From positions 1 to 42,407 of the forward strand of contig CAIQGA010000050.1 in the NCBI GenBank assembly GCA_903871235.1: a DNA stretch of 42,407 nucleotides. The letters are read 5' to 3'. Made by a program: the position numbers and the translations under genes. Source of the stretch: an uncultured Chlorobiaceae bacterium (GTDB taxonomy: Bacteria > Bacteroidota > Chlorobiia > Chlorobiales > Chlorobiaceae). The notes beneath the pieces were generated by a model. It was not told the DNA's origin and did not search any database. It worked only from the letters and a program-made list of their open reading frames with translations. Positions within the stretch are counted from its first letter, which is position 1; each line of letters begins with the position of its first letter. This document shows, in pieces, positions 28,856 through 35,819 of the stretch.

Positions 28856-29689
28856 ATGAAAAAAGCATTCAGGTGGCGGGTCTTTATAAGTTTCGGGCTT
28901 TTTATCGCACTCTTCATGATGCTCGTTTCGGGCGTCATCCTCTATATCTCACCTCCCGGAAGGGTTGCAAACTGGACGGATTGGCGATTGATCGGTCTTA
29001 CAAAAACAGGTTGGCGAAATCAGCATCTTATTTTTGGATTTGCCTTCACTCTGCTCTCGCTTTTTCATCTTTTTCTGGTCAACTGGAAGGCCTTTTTGTG
29101 CTATCTCAAAACAAAAACAGCGGAAGGCGTCAGGTCTCCAAAAGAGTTAGTGGCCATTCTGCTCTTCTCATCGTTTTTCGGAGTTGGAACCTATTATGGG
29201 CTCGAACCCTTTTCAGCAATCATACAGTTTGGCAACAGGATCTCCAGCTCATGGGAGAGCCAGGAGAAGAGAGCGCCCATTCCTCATGCCGAACTTATGA
29301 CCTTGACAGAGCTCTCGCAGCAACAGGGTATGGGTGGTGATCCTGAAGCACTGAAAGCAAAACTTGAAAAAGCGGGATTAAGGGTAGCCTCTTCAAAAGA
29401 GACGCTTGCGGCAATTGCCGAGGCGAATGGTATGGCGGCAGAAAAGGTTTATGAGATGCTTGCGCCAGAAGAACATGGGGGGGCGAAATTGGACGGAAAG
29501 GGTTTTGGGCGAAGAACCTTGCAACAGATAGCGGGTGAGGCCAATGTTTCAGCCACCTCACTGCAACTTGCACTTCGTCAGAAGGGGATAGAGGCAAAAA
29601 CTGATATGCCGCTCAAAACAATTGCAGAAGAGAACGGTGTGGAGATGCGAGAACTACGTCAACTGCTTGAGACGATGATCAGTCGGTAA
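28856..29689 (+). CDS. DUF4405-like membrane protein (putative b-type cytochrome) with repeated helical C-terminus
   Basis: This 277-residue protein starts at 28856 (AGGGA 8 bases upstream), 19 bases after the cytochrome stop. Helices at about 9-31, 57-77 and 97-117 make a small membrane domain with SGVILYISPPGRVANWTDW and His57 and His71, which could ligate haem as in DUF4405/cytochrome b561-like proteins. After the third helix come about 160 soluble residues with four related units of about 35-40 residues (LTELSQQQGMGG, LAAIAEANGMAA, LQQIAGEANVSA, LKTIAEENGVEM). The family assignment comes from memory. A quinone-to-periplasm or reverse electron route is inference. Confidence 0.78.
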   Translation: MKKAFRWRVFISFGLFIALFMMLVSGVILYISPPGRVANWTDWRLIGLTKTGWRNQHLIFGFAFTLLSLFHLFLVNWKAFLCYLKTKTAEGVRSPKELVAILLFSSFFGVGTYYGLEPFSAIIQFGNRISSSWESQEKRAPIPHAELMTLTELSQQQGMGGDPEALKAKLEKAGLRVASSKETLAAIAEANGMAAEKVYEMLAPEEHGGAKLDGKGFGRRTLQQIAGEANVSATSLQLALRQKGIEAKTDMPLKTIAEENGVEMRELRQLLETMISR

Positions 29690-29723
29690 TGAATCCCTGC
29701 CGAATCATACGGTGCGTAATGTT

Positions 29724-29783
29724 GTTCATGCTCATCAGGGGGAAGGGGAGATTGACCTTGTTGACTCTGATGAGCGTATGAAC
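29724..29783 (+). terminator. Long hairpin after the exported-protein cluster
   Basis: GTTCATGCTCATCAG (29724-29738) pairs with CTGATGAG (29767-29774) and the following CGTATGAAC with a two-base bulge. The loop is 28 bases. It lies 35 bases past the stop at 29689. There is no T-run, so it may be a processing or stability element rather than a simple terminator. Confidence 0.5.
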
Positions 29784-29846
29784 GCCCGGTTGTCGGTTTC
29801 TCAACGTTCGTGACTGATCGTGCGATAACGACCCTACGGCAATAAT

Positions 29847-29958
29847 AGCTTTACATAATATATGAAAGTCGAAGGTTTGGCGCGACGATAGTGCAACAAC
29901 TGCTATGCTATAGGCTCAGCTTTACATAATACATGAATGACGACTGTTTTGCGCGGCG
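29847..29958. repeat. Pair of 41-bp direct repeats, 71-bp period
   Basis: Two copies, 29847-29887 and 29918-29958, agree at 34 of 41 positions. Both begin AGCTTTACATAATA and end GCGCGaCG or GCGCGgCG. They lie in the 396-base gap between the DUF4405-like gene and the OsmC-like gene, where I see no coding sequence. Confidence 0.8.
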
Positions 29959-30085
29959 CTTATCTTGTGGCCACTATTTTTCAATACAGGCAAGAAAAAA
30001 AGGTCATCGGCCTGCTCAATTATTGATATAAGCTTATAATTAATCTTTACCGTTACAATAACCATTCACAAGTCTACGACTCATC

Positions 30086-30481
30086 ATGAAAAATGACATG
30101 ATCATCACGATAGGGGAGGGAAAAAAGGTTGACGCAGAGTTCAATGGCTTTTCCATTCATACGGACCAGGCTATAGAGGCTGGGGGAGAGGGCTCTGCAC
30201 CTGAGCCCTTCACCCTTTTTCTTGCCTCCATCGGCACCTGTGCAGGCATCTTTGTCTCTACATTCTGTCAGCGCCGGGGAATTCCTTCAGAGGGGATACG
30301 TCTCGTTCAGTCCCATTTCTTCAACGAGTCGGGTCATGGTGTCGAGAAAATAGAGCTTGCCATTGAACTCCCTCCGGATTTCCCGGAAAAATACAAGGAT
30401 GCTGTTATCAGCGCCGCCAATCTCTGTACGGTTAAAAAGCACATCCTCAATCCGCCGGAATTTGTTGTTACAGCGCGATGA
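30086..30481 (+). CDS. OsmC-family thiol peroxidase-like protein
   Basis: This 131-residue cytoplasmic protein belongs to the OsmC/YhfA family, which reduces organic peroxides or handles sulfur-containing hydroperoxides. Its layout is short beta strands, then the central helix FLASIGTCAGIFVSTFCQRRG and a C-terminal ANLCTVKKHILNPP. The catalytic cysteine pair is likely Cys52 and Cys114; Cys61 is extra. The ATG at 30086 has no clear ribosome site. It is followed 98 bases later by a methyltransferase gene and then a DUF2892 gene on the same strand. In a sulfide-oxidising organism a link to sulfur stress is plausible but unproven. Confidence 0.85.
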   Translation: MKNDMIITIGEGKKVDAEFNGFSIHTDQAIEAGGEGSAPEPFTLFLASIGTCAGIFVSTFCQRRGIPSEGIRLVQSHFFNESGHGVEKIELAIELPPDFPEKYKDAVISAANLCTVKKHILNPPEFVVTAR

Positions 30482-30579
30482 AAAACAATTCCAAAGGTAG
30501 CCTTGCAGGGAGAAGTCTTTCCAAAATTGCGGCATATCCCTGAAACGTAAGGGTGGCTAACTTTTAACTTTTTTTCATT

Positions 30580-31248
30580 ATGACTGATACATGGAACAGT
30601 GCGGATAAATTTAATCGCGAGGCGTCGCAATGGGATGAAAATCCGCAGCGAAGAGCGGTTGCCCTTGGTGTTGCGCAGGCAATCATAGCGGCTGTAAAGC
30701 CCGCAGAAACCATGCGTGCTTTGGAGTTTGGGTGCGGTACCGGTCTGGTCAGCATGGAAATTGCACCGCTTGTCAAAACGCTTTCAGCAGTTGATACCTC
30801 CCCGGAGATGCTTGCGGTGCTTCAGGAGAAAATCGGCACTTTTGGAATAACGAATATCGAAACGAGCTGTACCAATCTTTCAGCATCTACCGAAAGCGCA
30901 TTCAATGAACAACAGTTTGAGCTGATTTACAGCAGCATGACGCTTCACCATATTGATGATACCGCAGCGTTTTTAAACAGCATCTCCGCTCTTCTTTCTT
31001 CAGGAGGCATTGTCGCCCTTGCGGATCTTGATCTGGAAGATGGCTTGTTTCATGACGACCCGAATGAAAAGGTGCATTATGGATTTGACCGCAGTGAGCT
31101 TGCCGCCTTGCTGAATGGTGCCGGGTTGCTGGTAACGTCGTTTGAGACTATTTACACGTTTAACAAAAAAAACAGGGCAGGCATAAACGCAGCGTATCCG
31201 CTCTTTCTGGTGACGGCCACAAAAAAACAGTCAGTAACTTCTTTTTAA
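30580..31248 (+). CDS. Class I SAM-dependent methyltransferase
   Basis: This 222-residue cytosolic methyltransferase has motif I RALEFGCGTGLVSME (residues 47-60), an acidic end of strand 2 (LSAVDTSPEM), motif IV-like ELIYSSMTLHHIDDT and the post-motif GGIVALADLDLEDG. This is the pattern of small-molecule methyltransferases of the UbiE/Methyltransf_11 group. The substrate is unknown. It starts 98 bases after the OsmC-like gene, and its stop lies 18 bases before the DUF2892 gene, so the latter pair is surely cotranscribed. Confidence 0.88.
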   Translation: MTDTWNSADKFNREASQWDENPQRRAVALGVAQAIIAAVKPAETMRALEFGCGTGLVSMEIAPLVKTLSAVDTSPEMLAVLQEKIGTFGITNIETSCTNLSASTESAFNEQQFELIYSSMTLHHIDDTAAFLNSISALLSSGGIVALADLDLEDGLFHDDPNEKVHYGFDRSELAALLNGAGLLVTSFETIYTFNKKNRAGINAAYPLFLVTATKKQSVTSF

Positions 31249-31266
31249 CCTTTATCACTTCTTGCC

Positions 31267-31470
31267 ATGAATATTGATCGCGTTGTTTTTGCAATTGCAG
31301 GCGTTGTCGTGCTTTCAAGTGTGTTGCTCTCAGTTTATCACAACCAGAACTGGCTCTGGCTTACTGGCATTGTGGGAGCAAATCTTCTTCAGGCGTCATT
31401 TACAGGATTTTGCCCGGCAGTTAAAATTCTCAAGGCTCTTGGTGTTGAGCCTGGTAATGCGTTAAAATAG
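31267..31470 (+). CDS. DUF2892 (YgaP-type) two-helix membrane protein
   Basis: This 67-residue protein has two membrane helices ([20 protein letters not shown] and [20 protein letters not shown]) and the family motif [16 protein letters not shown]. The domain is known as the membrane part of YgaP, where it is fused to a sulfurtransferase (rhodanese). Here it stands alone at the end of an OsmC-methyltransferase-DUF2892 set. The role is uncertain and may concern transfer of sulfur species across the membrane. Confidence 0.85.
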   Translation: MNIDRVVFAIAGVVVLSSVLLSVYHNQNWLWLTGIVGANLLQASFTGFCPAVKILKALGVEPGNALK

Positions 31471-31513
31471 GGAGAAGTTATTCGTTTGATGTGCCAGGTT
31501 TACTTGAACGCAT

Positions 31514-31558
31514 ACAGGCAGCAACCTTTGCATTGACGCTTGAAAGGTTGCTGCCTGT
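31514..31558. terminator. Perfect 16-bp inverted repeat between convergent genes
   Basis: ACAGGCAGCAACCTTT (31514-31529) pairs exactly with 31543-31558 across 13 bases. It lies between the convergent DUF2892 and cytochrome c-555 genes. No clear T-run follows on either strand, so it is a stem-loop of likely bidirectional end function rather than a classic terminator. Confidence 0.6.
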
Positions 31559-31691
31559 TGTATTCTTGTAGCGGAATCGAATCATGAGTACTTCAAGCGC
31601 AAGTGAACTGCTTTTGGCACTCTTTTTCTGGCGCACACATCTCTTCGGTGTTGAAAAATTCAGATGGAGAAAAAAGTGAACTCAGAAGAGA

Positions 31692-32027
31692 TTACTTGCT
31701 CTGCTGAACCATATAGGCGGTTGCATTGCCGATCTGAAGAGGTGTAAGTTTTACATTCCCTCCTTTTGGTGGCATAATCCCTTTTGGGCCCTTGAAGCCT
31801 GCGATAGATTTACTGACAAGTTTAGCTTCACCCTGAGCGATACGAGGGGCCCATGCCACCTTGTCGCCCAATTTTGGAGCGCCCATGGTGCCAGCTTTGT
31901 GGCATACATGACAACCGGCATCATACACCGCTTTGCCTGCGGCGGCATTATAGGCAGCCTTGGCTTCGGCTGATCCAACTGAAACAACAAAGAGGGCGCA
32001 AAGGGCTGCTGAAACAAAACGGGACAT
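31692..32027 (-). CDS. cycA: Cytochrome c-555 (green sulfur bacterial type)
   Basis: This small soluble periplasmic cytochrome carries electrons to the P840 reaction centre and from sulfur-oxidising enzymes. I start at 32027 (MSRFVSAALC), with AAGGAGA 8 bases upstream. The gene encodes 111 residues with a signal peptide ending near SAEAKA. Haem motif CHVCH at C39-C42-H43 and likely axial Met85 in KGIMPPKGG. The order AYNAAAGKAVYDAGCHVCHK ... GDKVAWAPRIAQG ... GNATAYMVQQSK agrees, from memory, with c-555 of Chlorobaculum, and this is the best lineage marker in the window. The gene symbol follows use in that group. Confidence 0.92.
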   Translation of the reverse strand: MSRFVSAALCALFVVSVGSAEAKAAYNAAAGKAVYDAGCHVCHKAGTMGAPKLGDKVAWAPRIAQGEAKLVSKSIAGFKGPKGIMPPKGGNVKLTPLQIGNATAYMVQQSK

Positions 32028-32202
32028 AATCGGGTTCTCCTTAACTCTTGATTTTGGTTTACGGGAAGGTTTTTTCAGGTACAAACGACCCGTATTTTAA
32101 CATTAAAACGCCGTTAATCAAAATGGTGGTTTCTGCAGAACCTTTTCTCTAACACGACACTCATTTTTGTGATGGATTTATACTTTTTTAAAATACGTAA
32201 TC

Positions 32203-32222
32203 CTGTCATTTCGAGCGTCAGC
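32203..32222. repeat. Dispersed 20-bp repeat, copy B
   Basis: CTGTCATTTCGAGCGTCAGC is exactly the reverse complement of 27537-27556. It continues as gagaaatcttgac and lies between cycA and the ribbon-helix-helix gene. It resembles short dispersed repeats common in Chlorobi and Bacteroidetes, an impression from memory. Confidence 0.75.
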
Positions 32223-32270
32223 GAGAAATCTTGACTCACCATCAACACTGTATTGTCGTGACCTGTGACG

Positions 32271-32555
32271 TTAACGAGCAATTTGCGGTTTTCCGTTTTT
32301 GGCAAAAAAGTCGTTCAGCGCCTCTCCGACCATCTGCTGGATAGACATATCCTTGTCAAGACCGATCATTTTCAGTTGCTTTAAAACATCTGCTTCGAAC
32401 CAGCCGGTGATCGACTTTTTTCCCAATCGGTTTGACGGTGTCGCCGTCCGCGTTTTCTCTACCGGTTGTGGTGTGGCTTTATCGACCACGATACTCTCTT
32501 TTTGATTATCTGACGACTGCCGCAACGCTGAAGCAAGGCTTGTTTTTTTTTGCAT
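32271..32555 (-). CDS. Ribbon-helix-helix-like partner protein of ParA
   Basis: This 94-residue protein starts at the ATG at 32555 (GGAGAG 6 bases upstream); the longer frame to 32612 would overlap parA. The N-terminal half is polar and likely disordered. The C-terminal KKSITGWFEADVLKQLKMIG and the following SIQQMVGEALNDFFAKNGKP look like a ribbon-helix-helix DNA-binding fold, as in ParG/ParC-type centromere-binding proteins or antitoxins. It follows parA by 23 bases. The likely role is to bind the partition site and stimulate ParA. No toxin gene lies beside it. Confidence 0.7.
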   Translation of the reverse strand: MQKKTSLASALRQSSDNQKESIVVDKATPQPVEKTRTATPSNRLGKKSITGWFEADVLKQLKMIGLDKDMSIQQMVGEALNDFFAKNGKPQIAR

Positions 32556-32578
32556 GGTATCTCTCCGTTCGCTGTGAA

Positions 32579-33205
32579 TTATTTTTTGATATCGATATGG
32601 CGGCAAATCCACCGATAGACTCCCAGTACCTCCTGGGCCGCTTTTCCTGCTGGCTCATATTCAATCACACCCTGTCCAACCGTTAACGAGTGCACAAAAG
32701 CCGCTCGTTGACCCAGATACTCAGGAATGATTTTCAGATCGTAACTTTTTATTGCCTCAAGAGCCTCCTCGGTAAGCGAGCCTCTTGGAGGAACTGAATT
32801 CAAAATGGCCACGGCTGGTTTTTTTGCCATGGCGGCAATATCGACTGACGTTGCAATGGCCCTAAGATCAAGAATAGAGGGCTTGCAGGGAATTACCACT
32901 AAATCGGCAACCCTTGCCACCTGCAATGCCGCAGCATCTGAGTGAGGCGCAGTATCAATAATAACAAGATCAGCCCCATGCTCACGGGCCGTCTCAAGGA
33001 TGGCATTAATGCGTATCGGCTGAGCAGAAATAACGACAGGGCTCTCTTTTGCGCGGGTGTCTTGCCATCCCATCGCACTGCCCTGAGGGTCGATATCAAT
33101 AATAACGCACGAATGCCCACGGCTCTCAGCCGCAACGGCAAGGTTGATTGCCAGCGTCGTTTTGCCCGCGCCACCCTTCTGCGATATCATGGCAATTATT
33201 TTCAT
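32579..33205 (-). CDS. parA: ParA-family partition ATPase
   Basis: This 208-residue small ParA has the deviant Walker A KGGAGKT at residues 10-16, the switch segment IIDIDPQGSAMGW and Walker B region LVIIDTAPH. It lacks the N-terminal helix-turn-helix of larger ParAs, which is typical of the plasmid and integrative-element type. It is probably cotranscribed with the ribbon-helix-helix gene downstream. TCCTGAATGA occurs twice upstream (33210 and 33226). Since no replication gene is near, it likely marks the edge of an integrated plasmid or mobile element. Confidence 0.9.
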   Translation of the reverse strand: MKIIAMISQKGGAGKTTLAINLAVAAESRGHSCVIIDIDPQGSAMGWQDTRAKESPVVISAQPIRINAILETAREHGADLVIIDTAPHSDAAALQVARVADLVVIPCKPSILDLRAIATSVDIAAMAKKPAVAILNSVPPRGSLTEEALEAIKSYDLKIIPEYLGQRAAFVHSLTVGQGVIEYEPAGKAAQEVLGVYRWICRHIDIKK

Positions 33206-34106
33206 GGAGTCCTGAATGATTGTGTTCCTGAATGAATGCTGGAGTGTAAACTGTTGAACATAACACCATTACACCAATATTGCAACACGGTAGTCATACA
33301 AGACACTCTTCTGTCATGATGCAAGTACGTTGTTCTGTAAATACTCCAATAAGTATAGAAAACTTGGTTTCATTACATTATTACTTCTTAATGGATTGTC
33401 GTAAAATAAAGTAAATCAATTAAATAAAAGCAGTTAATAATTGTATCTATCCCGGGAAAACGCGAGTTTTTTGCTTTTTCAAGCAACATGTGACGTGCCA
33501 TGAAAGGGGATATTGCAGAAACCGCAGAGGGGTTGATGAAGGGATTTTTGGAAGTTTTTTTGATTTTTCCAGAAAACATGCCAAAGCATTCAGCAGTTTT
33601 TAATCCGCGCAGCCTTGATGAGTTCGCGCTTCGCGCACTCTTCGGAACGGTTACCATCAAGAGAACTGTGATACACAAGGCATCATCCGGGAGCGCCGAG
33701 CTCCGGCTCGGCATATTGATGTGTTGTTCGTGTTATCTTTCTTGTAATATTGCAATCATTATATTTTTACATAATAATATTAATACATATTGTTTTAACT
33801 CTTGGCCCTTCGCGGAATTTAATGGAAAAGAATTTTCATTTTACAGCACCGTTAGATTATCATATCCAGTTTCCCACAGTAAAAGAGGATCCTTGTTCGA
33901 TAGCTTTCGAATCTTCGAAAGCCTCGAGCAGTCGCCTTTAGCAACTGGATTTTGCTGTTAATCTCCCACCAAGATGGCAGGAAATCCCAGTAATTGCTGG
34001 TAATGTTCGGTTAGTTTTTGTATACCTGATGTTTGGGTTGAAATACAGCAGTCTACGATTTTATCCCATCACTCCACTACATTATGCGGAGACTCTTACT
34101 GATTAA
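33206..34106. other. 900-base stretch without a supportable gene
   Basis: Upstream of parA lies a TCCTGAATGA direct repeat (33210, 33226), then AT-rich DNA. A segment at about 33480-33715 can be read on both strands (plus frame 33500-33961, minus frame 33388-33714) and neither shows a recognisable domain. At its end is a perfect hairpin, GCCGAGC (33695-33701) and GCTCGGC (33706-33712). The remainder to 34106 is AT-rich and may be a remnant of the 5' half of the ATPase gene that follows or of other lost genes. Confidence 0.5.
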
Positions 34107-34664
34107 TACTTATATATTGAGCGTTTAGACCCCGTAACTGTGAACTGTATTCCGGATGCCGTGCGTTTTTTTCATGATGTTGATAACGATTTGATTCTGA
34201 TTGATTTGAAAACGAGCGGTTTGATGCCATTCAACAATCTGAGTGATGGTTACCGCAATATGGTGGGAATGGTAGCGGACATTGCGCATCGAGCTTCACG
34301 CCTGAATCCTCAGTATGGAGCAGATGCGGCAAGGGAAACATCCTGTGTCGTTCTGATAGACGAAATCGATTTGCATCTGCATCTTTCCTGGCAGCGTCGT
34401 GTCGTTGGTGACTTGCAGAAAGCATTTCCGAAACTCCAATTCATTGCCACCATACACTCCCCCTTTATCTTGCAATCGATTGTAATCGACCTTGATCAGG
34501 CCAATGACCTTCAGCGGATAGCAGCAGCTCCGGCAGGTATCGCTGCTCCCGGGCCGGGCCACGACTTCAGCAGTCGTCCGATTGATGACAAATACTGCAG
34601 GGACTTTTTATCTTCAACTCTCCTCTCCACTCGTTCACAAAGAATTACTCCGCTCTTTCAATGA
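34107..34664 (+). pseudogene. 3' remnant of an AAA-family (RecF/OLD-like) ATPase gene
   Basis: The readable frame begins after a stop at 34104 and covers only the C-terminal half of a P-loop ATPase. LSDGYRNMVGMVADIAHRA is the ABC-like signature region, VVLIDEIDLHLHLSW is Walker B with the following D-loop region, and QFIATIHSPFILQS holds the switch His. No Walker A half is found upstream. The frame could start at a GTG at 34140. After FILQS the sequence becomes unlike the family (IAAAPAGIAAPGPGHDF), which suggests a frameshift or altered end. Family members have a Pro in LHLHPxWQ; here it is Leu. Such ATPases often occur in defence islands. Confidence 0.75.
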
Positions 34665-34697
34665 TATTGCTTGTGAACAGAACAAAAAGAGTACAAA

Positions 34698-34745
34698 GCA
34701 GCAAGCAAAAGAGCCACCTTTCCAGGTAGCCCTTTTGCTTGCTGC
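34698..34745. terminator. Strong stem-loop between convergent genes
   Basis: GCAGCAAGCAAAAG (34698-34711) pairs with CTTTTGCTTGCTGC (34732-34745), with inner pairing of ACCT and AGGT. It sits between the ATPase remnant (plus) and the outer-membrane protein gene (minus, ending at 34806) and probably ends transcription in both directions. Confidence 0.75.
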
Positions 34746-34805
34746 ACTTTCCGTTTGAGGCAGCCTCATTCCATAGTTTGAATAAGGGCTGTCTGAATTG
34801 AATGA

Positions 34806-35441
34806 TCAGAAGTTGTAAGCAACTCCGATTTTGAAGGTATTGATTTCCGGTTTTGCGTAGAAGGAATCACCCCAGTCATCATCACCCATACCGGCTGTTG
34901 AGAATTCGTCGGCAACATACTCAGCCCTGAGTCTGACGTGATCAGAAGCAGCAAACTCTAAACCGGCAGTCAATGATGTGCCGAACAAGATATCCTCTTT
35001 TTTATCATTGTTATCACCTGGATATACGTCGTGCGTGAAGCCACCAACAGCTATTCCAAGGCCAACGTAGGGTAAAAAGCGTCCGGCAATGTATCCCAAC
35101 CTTAATTTCGCATGCCCGAGAAAGGTCGCTTCGCCAGTAGCATCTACATAATCGGAATAGTTTTTAGCAGTTCCTGTGCCCAAATCCGCTTCGAAACCAT
35201 ACAGTAGCTGGTCTTTGAAAACAGTATTGGTACCCAGAAAAACGCTTGCGGCAATAGAGCTTTTCCTGCCGGAATTTATATTATTAGAAAACTCTTCATC
35301 AGATGACCATCTTTCACGCAAGCTGTTATCGTTGAGTGAAACGCCAATATAAGGACCGGACCATGATGGGTTGTCTTGAGCATTGGCAACGCCAACAATC
35401 GTACTCAAGGCAAAAGCGCCAACTAAAATCTTTTTAATCAT
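34806..35441 (-). CDS. Outer-membrane beta-barrel protein (Omp25/OmpX-like)
   Basis: This 211-residue protein has a signal peptide (MIKKILVGAFALSTIVGVAN, cut after NAQ-type junction near residue 21) followed by alternating amphipathic strands. It ends in VAYNF, a C-terminal aromatic signal recognised by the BAM complex. Central parts such as GPYIGVSLNDN, AKLRLGYIAGRFLPYVGLGI and FAASDHVRLRAEYVADEF match the small eight-stranded opacity/Omp25 barrel pattern. The start at 35441 has AGGAG 6 bases upstream. Transcription may be controlled from the 33-bp repeats at 35483-35548. The specific role is unknown. Confidence 0.85.
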   Translation of the reverse strand: MIKKILVGAFALSTIVGVANAQDNPSWSGPYIGVSLNDNSLRERWSSDEEFSNNINSGRKSSIAASVFLGTNTVFKDQLLYGFEADLGTGTAKNYSDYVDATGEATFLGHAKLRLGYIAGRFLPYVGLGIAVGGFTHDVYPGDNNDKKEDILFGTSLTAGLEFAASDHVRLRAEYVADEFSTAGMGDDDWGDSFYAKPEINTFKIGVAYNF

Positions 35442-35482
35442 AAGGGCTCCTGTTAAATTAAATTCAATCAAAAATTTCTCTC

Positions 35483-35548
35483 ATAGGGTAATTATACAAA
35501 ATCCCAGACTATTTCACAGGGTAATTACACAAAAACCCAAACTATTCA
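35483..35548. repeat. Two 33-bp tandem repeats upstream of the outer-membrane gene
   Basis: 35483-35515 and 35516-35548 both read AGGGTAATTA, then ACAAAA, CCCA and ACTATT. They lie 40-110 bases upstream of the outer-membrane protein start, where regulator binding is plausible. The rest of the gap to 35819 contains a hairpin GAGGG-TAGGT-CCCTC (35598-35612) and the left flank of the transposase gene; nothing else was recognised there. Confidence 0.65.
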
Positions 35549-35819
35549 AAGTGTGGCTCTCCGCAGGTGTGCGCTGTAAATCAGCAATGTAAGGAATGAG
35601 GGTAGGTCCCTCGCAATCGGCGTGCAGGCGCAGGTTGCAAACCACCGTAAGCGGCATTGGTCAAAAGCCCTTCTCAGTTCCAGACCCTTTTTTCATTAAC
35701 TCCTTATAAGCCGTATTTTTACAAGGAAAATTGGCGAAAAATGTAGTCACTAAAATATTTGGAAAATTAATTTTTATATCATATTCTTAAACAGGTAATA
35801 AAACTATGATATAGTCACA

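Noticed and set aside
31617-31632. Second sigma-54-like sequence (TGGCACTCTTTTTCTG)
   Set aside because: The -12 half does not fit TTGC, and no gene starts downstream on the plus strand.
33388-33961. Overlapping open frames on both strands (108 and 153 codons)
   Set aside because: Neither has a recognisable domain or a convincing ribosome site, and the plus frame runs into very AT-rich DNA. Kept only as part of an unassigned stretch.
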